Below, one piece after another: positions 17,106 through 25,026 of a DNA stretch of 64,000 nucleotides. Both the position numbers and the translations under genes were made by a program. The stretch is taken from positions 1,802,501 through 1,866,500 of the forward strand of contig NZ_VHJK01000001.1 of NCBI RefSeq assembly GCF_007004095.1. The letters run 5' to 3'. The notes beneath the pieces were generated by a model that saw nothing but the letters and a program-made list of their open reading frames with translations, was not told the DNA's origin and ran no database searches. Numbering within the stretch: the stretch's first letter is position 1; each line of letters opens with the position of its first letter. The DNA is from Erythrobacter insulae (lineage in GTDB: Bacteria; Pseudomonadota; Alphaproteobacteria; Sphingomonadales; Sphingomonadaceae).

Positions 17106-17654
17106 ATGGGCAAGCTGATCGCGTTCAATAAACCCTATGGAGTGCTCTCGCAATTTACAGATCGCGGGTCTGAAACCGTGCGTTCTACGCTATCAGATTT
17201 CATCCAATTGAAAGATGTCTATCCGGCAGGACGGCTTGATCGAGATAGCGAGGGGCTGCTCTTGTTATGCGATGATGGCCGTTTGCAAGCGCGGATTTCT
17301 GATCCGCGTTTCAAGATGGCCAAAACTTACCTAGTGCAAGTCGAAGGCGACCCTCAGGAACAAGACTTGGACCGTCTCAGAGCAGGGGTTCGTCTGAAAG
17401 ACGGCGTCTCCAAACCGGCCGAGATTGAGCGCATTGCAGAGCCGGATCTTTGGCCCCGCGATCCGCCTATCCGTCAGCGCAAAACCGTCCCCGACTGCTG
17501 GCTAAAGGTCACAATCCGCGAAGGGCGCAACCGGCAAGTGCGCAGGATGACTGCGGCGGTGGGGTTACCCACTTTGAGGCTGGTGCGATGGTCCATTGGC
17601 GAATGGACCGTTGAAGGGATAGCTCCCGGACAATGGAAAAAGGCGACGCCATAG
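17106..17654 (+). CDS. rluE: RluE-like 23S rRNA pseudouridine synthase
   Basis: A 182-residue RsuA/RluB/E/F family enzyme without an S4 domain, as in RluE. It has the family motif I NKPYGVLSQF, the catalytic Asp in PAGRLDRDSEGLLLL, KTYLVQVEG and the C-terminal IREGRNRQVRRM motif. RluE in E. coli makes pseudouridine 2457 of 23S rRNA near the peptidyl transferase centre. The upstream bases are IS6 copy C, 15 bp away, so its native promoter is probably lost or replaced. A RoxA-like ribosomal oxygenase gene is convergent immediately downstream. Confidence 0.9.
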   Translation: MGKLIAFNKPYGVLSQFTDRGSETVRSTLSDFIQLKDVYPAGRLDRDSEGLLLLCDDGRLQARISDPRFKMAKTYLVQVEGDPQEQDLDRLRAGVRLKDGVSKPAEIERIAEPDLWPRDPPIRQRKTVPDCWLKVTIREGRNRQVRRMTAAVGLPTLRLVRWSIGEWTVEGIAPGQWKKATP

Positions 17655-17693
17655 AATTGGCAAGATGCGCCGATCTGCTGGATCGTTTGCCTC

Positions 17694-18863
17694 CTAAAGA
17701 TCAAGAGCCACGCTGCCTTGGTTAAACAGATCGGCAATCAGACTTAGCGTTGGCAGATCCAGCGCCGAGCGCGATTTGTCTGAACCCAAGATCAGCCTGG
17801 GTTCCGCGCAAATTCTTTCCGCCAATTCTGCTTGGGCTCCAGTGCACTCAAAAGACTGCCCATCGACAAACAGCAGGACCGACGATGGTGTTTCGCGAAT
17901 GAAGGAGAAACGGCTAGCCGGATTGCGAAGGATTACCGCGCCCTCTGCCAGGCTGCGCCTAATATCATCCACTTCTGCCGAAGTTTCAGGCCTCCAATCG
18001 ATATCCGGGTTTTTCGGGCTTGTGTTGTATCGACCGAACCACCGTGCGAAACTGCTGCGGTCGAGGATTTTCTCGGTAATCATGCTGTGCAACTGGGCGA
18101 TAGCGTCTGGATCAATTTCACCGGGATTGTCCTGTTTGGCCAGCCCAGGATCAGTGTAACGATCTTGATCGAGCAATCCGTCCGCCAGATCATCCGCCCA
18201 ATTGTCTATGAGCTCGGCGCATGAAGGTGCGCGGAAACCGATCGAATAGGTCATGCAACCGTCCCCAATGGCAGTGCCGCGATGGGCAATGCGAGGTGGG
18301 ACATACAGGATGTCACCGGCCTCAAGAATCCATTCATCGGTGGGCTGAAAGTCGGCGAGCAAAGACAGGTTGGAATGCGGCAAAAGTTCGACATTCTCGT
18401 CGCATAATTCGCCCAGTTCCCATCGGCGTCGGCCTAGGCCTTGAACAAGAAATACATCATAATGATCAAAATGCGCGCCCACTCCGCCGCCATCGACAGC
18501 ATAGCTGACCATGACATCATCGATCCGCCAGTTTGGAACAAACCGAAAAGATTCAAGGAGGGCCGCGACACAGGGGATGTGATGATCGACAGATTGAACA
18601 AGCAATGTCCAAGGGTCTTTGCCTAGCCGGTCAAAGCGGTCTTCAGGCAGAGGGCCATTTTCGAGGCCCCATTCAGGGGCGCTTTGCGTGATAAGACGAG
18701 ATTCCACACCCGCCTCGCAGGCCAGGCCTGCCAGTTCATCCGGTTCGACCGGATTGGACCAGGATGCCCAGGGCGACCTGATCAGTAGCGGTTTCTTTTG
18801 CCAATATTCGCTTAGAAACTTATCAGCATCGAAATCTCGCAGATGCATCGATGTCTCTATCAC
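17694..18863 (-). CDS. RoxA/YcfD-like cupin ribosomal protein hydroxylase
   Basis: A 389-residue JmjC/cupin protein resembling RoxA (YcfD), the Fe(II)- and 2-oxoglutarate-dependent enzyme that hydroxylates an Arg of ribosomal protein L16. The cupin holds the metal triad: His and Asp in GAHFDHYDVFLVQ and the distal His in PPRIAHRGTAIG. The N-terminal YWQKKPLLIR is characteristic of the family, as is the winged-helix-like C-terminal part. It overlaps the upstream DUF6481 gene by four bases and is likely co-transcribed with it. The family is best known from gammaproteobacteria. Its position within the IS6-bounded island suggests acquisition, but vertical descent is possible. Confidence 0.85.
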   Translation of the reverse strand: MIETSMHLRDFDADKFLSEYWQKKPLLIRSPWASWSNPVEPDELAGLACEAGVESRLITQSAPEWGLENGPLPEDRFDRLGKDPWTLLVQSVDHHIPCVAALLESFRFVPNWRIDDVMVSYAVDGGGVGAHFDHYDVFLVQGLGRRRWELGELCDENVELLPHSNLSLLADFQPTDEWILEAGDILYVPPRIAHRGTAIGDGCMTYSIGFRAPSCAELIDNWADDLADGLLDQDRYTDPGLAKQDNPGEIDPDAIAQLHSMITEKILDRSSFARWFGRYNTSPKNPDIDWRPETSAEVDDIRRSLAEGAVILRNPASRFSFIRETPSSVLLFVDGQSFECTGAQAELAERICAEPRLILGSDKSRSALDLPTLSLIADLFNQGSVALDL

Positions 18864-19189
18864 TTGCGGGCCTTGCGAGCCGCATAGCGCGCATCGCGGG
18901 CAGCCTTTAATTCCGCCTCTGATCGCTTGGGCGCGTCGGTCTTGGCACGCTCTTGCTTTGCCGCTGCCCGCTTTTCCTGGGCGAGGCGCTGCTTTTCAAG
19001 CCTCGCTTCCCGAGCGGCGGCGCGCTTCGCTTCGGCTTTGGCTTCGCGTTGCTCCCTTCGCGCTGCCATGGCTGCCAATTCTGCTTCATCAGGCTTGGGC
19101 ACGGCTTTAAGCTTGGCCAGAACCTTGTTCTTCGCCTTCGAAGCTGCAGCTATTCTGTCTTGGTGGCTTGGTTCCTTGAAACCCTTCAT
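18860..19189 (-). CDS. DUF6481 family protein
   Basis: A 109-residue, extremely charged protein. After KGFKEPSHQDRIAAASKAKN it is almost only Ala, Lys, Arg and Glu, likely one long helix or disordered coil. The N-terminal F..R.AAA..AK pattern matches DUF6481, common in sphingomonads and other alphaproteobacteria. The composition suggests nucleic-acid or ribosome binding, but the function is unknown. It is the first gene of a two-gene unit with the RoxA-like hydroxylase. Confidence 0.75.
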   Translation of the reverse strand: MKGFKEPSHQDRIAAASKAKNKVLAKLKAVPKPDEAELAAMAARREQREAKAEAKRAAAREARLEKQRLAQEKRAAAKQERAKTDAPKRSEAELKAARDARYAARKARK

Positions 19190-19243
19190 CGATATTCACT
19201 CCTGTTGGCGCGCGGATAAATGGACGGCGCGCCTGCGTCGTAG

Positions 19244-19554
19244 GGCACTGTTAAAGCAAATGCACCTGATTGACGGTTGAGGCACCTGGCGTTGGGCAAA
19301 GCGATGCCCAGATCTTGCCCAAAAACCTGCGCTGCGGTTCCTACAAATGAAATTATAACAGAAGTTTCGCCTCAGCCCGCGGCAAGGGCTGCAATCACTT
19401 TAGCGCAGCGCGCCGTCTCGCTGATCAACAGATTTACAATAGCCTCCCGTTCAGCCGCGCCAGCTGGGCGGCAGAACTTCACCCCCCTGAGCTGAAGGCT
19501 GGTACCGGCTAGCCAAGTTAATCGGAAACAAGTTTCGAATAAACTGACAGCATC
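19244..19554 (+). mobile_element. 311-bp IS6-family relic (copy D)
   Basis: Left end GGCACTGTTAAAGCAAATG, right end AAACTGACAGCATC. Inside, a transposase-like start (ATGCCCAGATCTTGCCC) is joined after deletion to the C-terminal part, which reads NHFSAARRLADQQIY and then RASWAAEL. All catalytic residues are gone. It closes the island before the uronate genes. Confidence 0.75.
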
Positions 19555-19709
19555 ACGCAGACGATTGGCAACAGGGCTGCGCAGCCTCAAATCAGCTCTT
19601 GCCTAAGATAATGACACCGGTTACCTAAAGTAACGAATTTTGGGTTCAGCGATCGCATGACATGATCGCATGACATGGTGTTTTGCTGGCCGATCGGAGA
19701 AGGTAAATC

Positions 19710-20342
19710 ATGAAAATCGCTTTGATTACGGAAAACAGCCAGGCCGCCAAAAACGGCATTATTCACGATGCTTTGACAGCCGAAGCCGCGCCATTCGGGC
19801 ATGAGGTTTTCAATTACGGCATGTACACGCCGGAAGACGCCGCCTCGCTTACGTATAATATGAACGGGCTGCTGGCGGGCATTTTGCTCAATTCCAAAGC
19901 TGCTGATTTCGTCGTGACCGGATGCGGAACGGGTATGGGATCAATGCTGGCTTGCAACGCGATGCCCGGCGTTTTTTGCGGATTGGTGATCGATCCGACC
20001 GATGCGTTTCTGTTCAGCCAGATTAATGCTGGCAACTGCATGTCTATGCCTTATGCCAAAGGCTTCGGCTGGGCGGCGGAACTGAATTTGCAGGATTGCT
20101 TTCGCAAGATCTTCGAGAATGAGCCCGGTGTGGGTTATCCCAAAGAGCGCGCAGCAATCATGGCTACCAACCGCGACATTTTGACAGAGATGAAAGCAGC
20201 CTCGTGCCACGACATGCTGAGCGTTCTTAAAAATGTCGATCAGAGCCTGCTGAAATCGGCAATCGCCGGCGAAAAATTTGCCGAGTATTTTTATGCGAAT
20301 TCGCAAGACGAAGAGATCAGCGCTTATCTGCGCGGTCTTTAA
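19710..20342 (+). CDS. RpiB/LacAB family sugar isomerase, probable DhuI-like uronate isomerase
   Basis: A 210-residue protein of the RpiB/LacA/LacB fold. The active-site Cys-bearing loop VVTGCGTGMGSMLACN and the helix following MPGVFCGLVIDPTDAFL are clear. About 60 residues extend past the usual RpiB end. It is directly followed by kduD and then kdgK. An RpiB-family isomerase (DhuI) is known to replace KduI in some bacteria, turning 4-deoxy-5-hexosulose uronate into the KduD/DhuD substrate. The context therefore points to that step rather than to pentose phosphate isomerisation; this is inference. A good ribosome site (GGAGAAGG) precedes the ATG. Confidence 0.75.
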   Translation: MKIALITENSQAAKNGIIHDALTAEAAPFGHEVFNYGMYTPEDAASLTYNMNGLLAGILLNSKAADFVVTGCGTGMGSMLACNAMPGVFCGLVIDPTDAFLFSQINAGNCMSMPYAKGFGWAAELNLQDCFRKIFENEPGVGYPKERAAIMATNRDILTEMKAASCHDMLSVLKNVDQSLLKSAIAGEKFAEYFYANSQDEEISAYLRGL

Positions 20343-20367
20343 TCCCTGATCTTGAGGTAACATTGTT

Positions 20368-21126
20368 ATGACCGCACATCCGTTTGATCTGAGCGGCAAG
20401 GTGGCCGTTGTCACTGGCGCTAACACTGGTATCGGTCAGGGTATTGCCGTTGCTCTCGCCGAAGCTGGTGCTGATATCGCATTGGTTACGCGGAGCGATG
20501 CGACCGAAACTGCCAGCCTGATCGAAAAAGCCGGTTCGCGGTCGTGTGTGATCAAAGCCGACCTTTCATCGACTGATCCGTGTGAAAGGATCGTCGAGGA
20601 GACTGTTTCAAGTCTTGGCCGGCTCGATATTCTGGTCAACAATGCAGGCATCATCCGCCGCAATGACGCAACCGACTTCACCGAGGATGATTGGGATGCT
20701 GTGATGAACACGAACCTGAAGGTTCTGTTTTTCCTGTGCCAAGCAGCTGGCAAGCACATGATTTCAAGCGGTGGCGGATCGATTATCAATATCGCTTCGA
20801 TGCTGACTTTTCAGGGCGGTATCAGAGTCGCAAGCTACACCGCTTCCAAAAGCGGTGTCGGCGGCCTGACAAAGCTGCTCGCGAATGAGTGGGCTTCAAA
20901 GAATGTCACGGTGAATGCGATTGCTCCGGGTTATATTGCGACCAACAACACTGCCGCGCTGCAATCGGATGAGGCGCGCAATCGTCAAATTCTGGAGCGT
21001 ATCCCGGCAGGTCGCTGGGGCGCGCCATCGGATCTTGGCGGTGCAGCCGTTTTTCTTGCGTCCGATGCGGCGCGTTATGTCCAAGGCCATATTCTCGCAG
21101 TCGATGGCGGCTGGCTAGCGCGCTAA
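20368..21126 (+). CDS. kduD: 2-dehydro-3-deoxy-D-gluconate 5-dehydrogenase, SDR family
   Basis: A classical 252-residue SDR. The cofactor loop is VVTGANTGIGQGIAVALAEAGAD. The NNAG motif lies in ILVNNAGIIRRND, the catalytic Ser in INIASMLTFQGG and the YxxxK in YTASKSG. The GIIRR and LTFQGGIRV stretches are typical of KduD. It reduces 3-deoxy-D-glycero-2,5-hexodiulosonate to 2-keto-3-deoxygluconate in the cytoplasm. It is 25 bp after the isomerase, in an evident operon that leads to kdgK, and has a GAGG site 10 nt before ATG. Confidence 0.92.
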   Translation: MTAHPFDLSGKVAVVTGANTGIGQGIAVALAEAGADIALVTRSDATETASLIEKAGSRSCVIKADLSSTDPCERIVEETVSSLGRLDILVNNAGIIRRNDATDFTEDDWDAVMNTNLKVLFFLCQAAGKHMISSGGGSIINIASMLTFQGGIRVASYTASKSGVGGLTKLLANEWASKNVTVNAIAPGYIATNNTAALQSDEARNRQILERIPAGRWGAPSDLGGAAVFLASDAARYVQGHILAVDGGWLAR

Positions 21127-21437
21127 TGTATCAGATTGATGTTTCGCCATGGCACGCGCGCGTCTCTGTTTTGCTACTCGCGCTGCCTTTGTCGCTCCTC
21201 GGCTCTGCTTTGCAGGCGGCCGATACTCCCACCTCAATCGGCGAATGCGCTGGCTGCGATCTGTGGAACACGGAATTAGGCGACCGTCGCGGGCCGGGTC
21301 TGGCTCGGCAGTTTCTGCTTCGATTTTCCGAGCGATTGGAAGAGCGGCCCTACCCAAACAGCGATCAGAAAACGGGCTCTCTTGCCAAGACGAAGCGAAC
21401 GTTCGATCGCACTGACTTTATGTTCAGCAAAGCCTGA
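21126..21437 (+). CDS. small ORF of unknown function, coupled to kduD
   Basis: The ATG overlaps the kduD stop (TAATG). The 103 residues start with a signal-like hydrophobic stretch ([19 protein letters not shown]) and then a CAGC pair; the rest is polar with no family I recognise. It may be the start of a once larger secreted protein whose remainder was lost. A chance ORF is also possible; codon use is not convincing. Confidence 0.3.
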   Translation: MYQIDVSPWHARVSVLLLALPLSLLGSALQAADTPTSIGECAGCDLWNTELGDRRGPGLARQFLLRFSERLEERPYPNSDQKTGSLAKTKRTFDRTDFMFSKA

Positions 21438-21493
21438 CACTCTCATCAACACTGTGGAACTACGATAACTTCACCTTCAATACGGATATCTTC

Positions 21494-22525
21494 ATGGCTG
21501 ACTTTCTTTCATTCGGCGAAATCATGCTTCGCCTTAAAACGCCGGGACACCAACGGTTTTTTCAATCGCACGAATTCGAAGCGACCTTTGGCGGAGGCGA
21601 GGCGAATGTTGCTGTCGCGCTGTCAAATTACGGGCTCGATGCTGGTTTTGTAAGCGCGCTGCCCGATAATGATATTGGCGAGAACGCAATTATGGAGCTG
21701 CGCAAATTCGGCGTGGATACAGCCTATGTGAGCCGCTCTGGCGACCGTGTCGGTATCTATTTCCTTGAAACAGGCTCCAACCAGCGCCCCTCCAAGGTGG
21801 TTTATGACCGTGCAAACTCATCGATCTGCAATGCGAGCATGGACGAGTTTGATTGGCCGACCATCTTCAAAGGCGCAAAATGGCTGCATATCACCGGCAT
21901 CACGCCTGCGCTGAGCCAGTCTGCTGCCGATCTTTCGATGGCCTGCGTTAAGGCGGCAAAGGAAGCGGGCGTCACCGTTTCTTGCGACTTCAACTTCCGC
22001 GGCAAGCTTTGGAAATACGGTAAGACCGCGCCGGAAGTGATGCGCGAGCTCGTCAAATATGTTGATGTGGGTATTGCGAACGAAGAAGACTGCCAGAAGT
22101 CGCTCGATATCAGCGTTGATGTCGATGTGGAGAGCGGTGAACTTGATACAAAGAAGTATGAAGCGCTGGGCCAGAAGGTGCTTGATATCTATCCCAACAT
22201 GCACACCATCGCGATCACCCTGCGTGAAAGCCTTAGCGCGGATCGTAACAACTGGTCTGCTTGCCTGCGCACACGCGAAGATGGCTTCATGCTCTCAAAG
22301 AAATACGAACTGACCGATATCGTGGACCGTGTTGGCGGCGGAGACAGCTTTGCCTCGGCATTGATTTACGGCCTCAACGCTTATGAAGACCGCCAGCAGA
22401 GCCTGGAATTTGCAGTCGCCGCGAGCGCGCTAAAACACACAATCATGGGCGATTTTAACCGCGTGACGGTGCCCGAAGTGGAAAAGCTAATGGGCGGCGA
22501 CGGATCGGGGCGGGTCCAACGGTAG
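21494..22525 (+). CDS. kdgK: 2-keto-3-deoxygluconate kinase, PfkB family
   Basis: A 343-residue PfkB/ribokinase-family sugar kinase. The N-terminal [15 protein letters not shown] motif and the C-terminal [15 protein letters not shown] motif with the catalytic Asp are present. It phosphorylates KDG to 2-keto-3-deoxy-6-phosphogluconate, which an Eda aldolase (not in this window) would split. Together with the DhuI-like isomerase and KduD it forms the end of uronate breakdown from alginate, pectin, ulvan or glycosaminoglycans. No lyase, transporter or regulator is adjacent. The ATG has only a weak ribosome site. Confidence 0.9.
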   Translation: MADFLSFGEIMLRLKTPGHQRFFQSHEFEATFGGGEANVAVALSNYGLDAGFVSALPDNDIGENAIMELRKFGVDTAYVSRSGDRVGIYFLETGSNQRPSKVVYDRANSSICNASMDEFDWPTIFKGAKWLHITGITPALSQSAADLSMACVKAAKEAGVTVSCDFNFRGKLWKYGKTAPEVMRELVKYVDVGIANEEDCQKSLDISVDVDVESGELDTKKYEALGQKVLDIYPNMHTIAITLRESLSADRNNWSACLRTREDGFMLSKKYELTDIVDRVGGGDSFASALIYGLNAYEDRQQSLEFAVAASALKHTIMGDFNRVTVPEVEKLMGGDGSGRVQR

Positions 22526-22549
22526 GGCAAGGACTTTACCCATTAACTG

Positions 22550-22620
22550 GTCAGTCTGCATTTTGGCCGATGCGGAGCCTGCGTAGACGAAATGGCTCGA
22601 CCGCCAAAATGCCGACTGAC
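22550..22620. repeat. long inverted repeat after kdgK
   Basis: The 18-base arm GTCAGTCTGCATTTTGGC (22550-22567) is matched by its complement at 22603-22620 with one mismatch, around a 35-base spacer. There is no T-tract, so it is not a typical terminator. It may be a 3' stabilising hairpin, a recombination footprint or the ends of a very small non-autonomous element. Confidence 0.8.
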
Positions 22621-22690
22621 CCACGCCTCCTGTCCGCCAGCTTCAATGGCTCCGGCGGGCCGACCCTGCAATGGTGCGTGATAAATGGGA

Positions 22691-24043
22691 TCACCCATGA
22701 GCAGACTTCCACGCCCCCATCGAGCCAAGGTAGATATCCAGCTTTTCAAAACCCCGGCTAGCTAGCCATCCTGCTGCCACCGAGGCGCGCATGCCGCTGG
22801 CGCACATCACGGTATAGTGATGCTGTTTGCCGAGCTCCTGCCAGCGTTCGTTAAGCTCACCGACGTAAATGTGCTTGGATCCTTCGATGGAGGCAGCCGC
22901 ACGTTCGCCGGCATCGCGCACATCGAGAAGCGTCCAGTCGGATGCGTTCTGGTCGAGCCGTTCTTTGACAGTGCCGGTCGATATCATCGGTATGCTTTTC
23001 ATGGTCACGCCATTGGCCGCCGCCGGAACGACGCCGGTATAGCCACCGACAACATTATCAAGGCCAATGCGCACAAGATGCGACATGGCCTGTGAAAGCT
23101 GATCCTCGTCAGACGCCACCAGCCTGATTGATTGATCTTCGTGGATGAACCAGCCAGCGAATGCCGAGATCATTCCGACAGGCAGGCACATAGAGCCGGG
23201 GAAATGGCCCGATGCATAAGCCATCGGGTCACGGATATCTATCACATGGTCGGACTGATCCTTTCGCAATGTGCCCAAATCCAGCCGGCGGGGCCTCAGG
23301 ATGCGCGGCGCCGCGTTTGCTCCTTCAAGGTTAAGCCGCTCCATCAAACGGAAATAAGGCGGCTGATAGTGATGCTCTGCAATTTTCGCATCAATGAATG
23401 CGCCGCGCCCATCGATGCGTAACCGCGGATTGTTGCGGCGCTCGTGACCAATGGTCGAGAACTCGCGCTCCGCCATGCCTGATCCGCACACCGATCCTGC
23501 TCCGTGCGCGGGATAGATGATCGCCTGATCACCCAATGCCAAAAGCTTCTGGAGCGAGTCGTACAGCATGCCAGCGACTTCCCGCTTGCGCTCGGGATAA
23601 AAATCGGTGCGACCAACATCGCCGACAAACAGCGCGTCACCGGTAAACACGCCGACCGGTCCATCCGAATACCCATTATCATGTATCACGAAAGCAAGGT
23701 GATCATCGGTGTGGCCGGGTGTCTCGAGGGCTTCGATCGTGAGCTGACCGATATCGAATTTCTCTCCATCTCGAGCCGTTTCAGCAAACGCAACCTCGCC
23801 CGCCGCATTGGGACCATGATAAACCTTTGCCCCGGTCATTTCCGCTAATATCGGGGACCCTGTGACCAGGTCCTCGTTGCGATGGGTTTCGAAGATATGG
23901 GTGATCTCCATCCCCTGCGCGCGCGCTTTCTCGACATAGATTTCGCAATCACGCCGCGGATCGATAACGGCCGCTTTGCCGCCGGAAGCGATCAGATAGG
24001 AGAGATGGGAGAGGCCGGGCGTCTTGATTTTCTCAAGCAACAT
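22691..24043 (-). CDS. persulfide dioxygenase-like MBL-fold hydrolase fused to rhodanese domains
   Basis: A 450-residue fusion. The N-terminal metallo-beta-lactamase domain has ETHRNEDLVTG in place of THxHxDH, then TPGHTDDH, FTGDALFVGDVGRTDF and YPAHGAGS, as in ETHE1/persulfide dioxygenase-like enzymes. Two rhodanese-type domains follow. The first (VIDIRDPMAYASGHFPGS) lacks a clear active-site Cys. The second (LLDVRDAGERAAASI) carries the Cys loop MCASGMRAS. It probably oxidises or transfers sulfane sulfur in the cytoplasm. The first metal motif with Asn-Glu is usual in this subgroup. It is followed upstream on the same strand by a small membrane methyltransferase gene. Confidence 0.88.
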   Translation of the reverse strand: MLLEKIKTPGLSHLSYLIASGGKAAVIDPRRDCEIYVEKARAQGMEITHIFETHRNEDLVTGSPILAEMTGAKVYHGPNAAGEVAFAETARDGEKFDIGQLTIEALETPGHTDDHLAFVIHDNGYSDGPVGVFTGDALFVGDVGRTDFYPERKREVAGMLYDSLQKLLALGDQAIIYPAHGAGSVCGSGMAEREFSTIGHERRNNPRLRIDGRGAFIDAKIAEHHYQPPYFRLMERLNLEGANAAPRILRPRRLDLGTLRKDQSDHVIDIRDPMAYASGHFPGSMCLPVGMISAFAGWFIHEDQSIRLVASDEDQLSQAMSHLVRIGLDNVVGGYTGVVPAAANGVTMKSIPMISTGTVKERLDQNASDWTLLDVRDAGERAAASIEGSKHIYVGELNERWQELGKQHHYTVMCASGMRASVAAGWLASRGFEKLDIYLGSMGAWKSAHG

Positions 24044-24095
24044 AAGGTTTCCTTTCTGATGGCTTCGACGGGCGGTTCACTTTGTCCTGTTACGC

Positions 24096-24548
24096 TTAGA
24101 GCCATCGTCTCACCCGCTGCCGATACGCTCGATATTCCGCGCCGAATAGCTGATCGAGACGCGCTTCTTCAGGCTTTATCTGAAACGCTGTGATGTAGAA
24201 CACGAACGCGATCAGGATGATAATGTTGGCAAACGAGCCGAACCACACTGCGACGCCAGCGAGAATCAGTAACATTCCTAAATACATGGGATTTCGGGAG
24301 AACCGATAGAATCCGGACACGACCAAACGCGATGCTTTTTCGGGTTTGAGAGGGGTAACAGTCGTCTTGGCGCGCCGGAATGCCAGCACCGAAACGATAT
24401 CGATGCCGAAGCCTGCCGCTATGAGGGCACCTGCAATGAAACCGGCATATGGAACAGCGAACTGCCAGCTCGGCAGGTGCTCGGTGAAAAGCCACATCAG
24501 CAGCACCGAGAGAAGCGCCACAAGCGGCGGAGGAATGCGCAGACTCAT
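24096..24548 (-). CDS. isoprenylcysteine carboxyl methyltransferase-like membrane protein
   Basis: About 150 residues from the chosen start MSLRIPPPLVA (24548); the frame is open to 24608. It has four to five membrane helices and the conserved ICMT/PEMT motif VSGFYRFSRNPMYLGM plus a C-terminal EEARLDQLFGAEYRAYRQRVRRW, matching the SAM-binding site of the family. Bacterial members methylate small lipophilic substrates that are mostly unknown. It lies 52 bp upstream of the MBL-rhodanese gene and is probably transcribed with it. Confidence 0.85.
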   Translation of the reverse strand: MSLRIPPPLVALLSVLLMWLFTEHLPSWQFAVPYAGFIAGALIAAGFGIDIVSVLAFRRAKTTVTPLKPEKASRLVVSGFYRFSRNPMYLGMLLILAGVAVWFGSFANIIILIAFVFYITAFQIKPEEARLDQLFGAEYRAYRQRVRRWL

Positions 24549-24608
24549 GCCCCTGACCGATCGGAGCCGTAGAAATGTTGCTGTTGAATGTTCATTGCCG
24601 TTCCTCAA

Positions 24609-25026
24609 TTCTGCAGGTGTTATGGCATGGCAGACACACGGTTTGCACCTTCCGCTAGGTCATCAACCTTCGCTGCTTCGCGGATGATGAGCCAATGCGG
24701 CACGACTAGGAACCCGGCGCCCGCCCTTTCAACCTGCGTCAAGCAGATCAGGCAAGCCTGTGGGACCACCAGCAGAGTGTGTCCCTTCGCGACCGGGGTG
24801 TGTGATCGCGCGGGAGGATACCGACCTGCTCGAAAAGCAGGCGGTCGATCCCGAGGAGGAGATCCTGTGGCGGGTTGCCCCTAATGATGCAGTAGCTGCG
24901 CCCACCGCAGACGAGCTAGGCAGATGAGCTAGACCAGGCTGATACTGCGCTTGAGAAAAGGCTGGGCCAGGTTGGTTTTCAATGCCCCTATTGGCCCCCA
25001 ACCTGACTGCAATCGGATATACCGCT
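24609..25026. other. gene-poor stretch with a possible relic
   Basis: No convincing gene. A short plus-strand frame (24802-24927, GTG start) reads IAREDTDLLEKQAVD and EEEILWRVAPND before a stop. It looks like protein but has no recognisable family or start signal, so it may be the tail of a lost gene. Confidence 0.35.
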
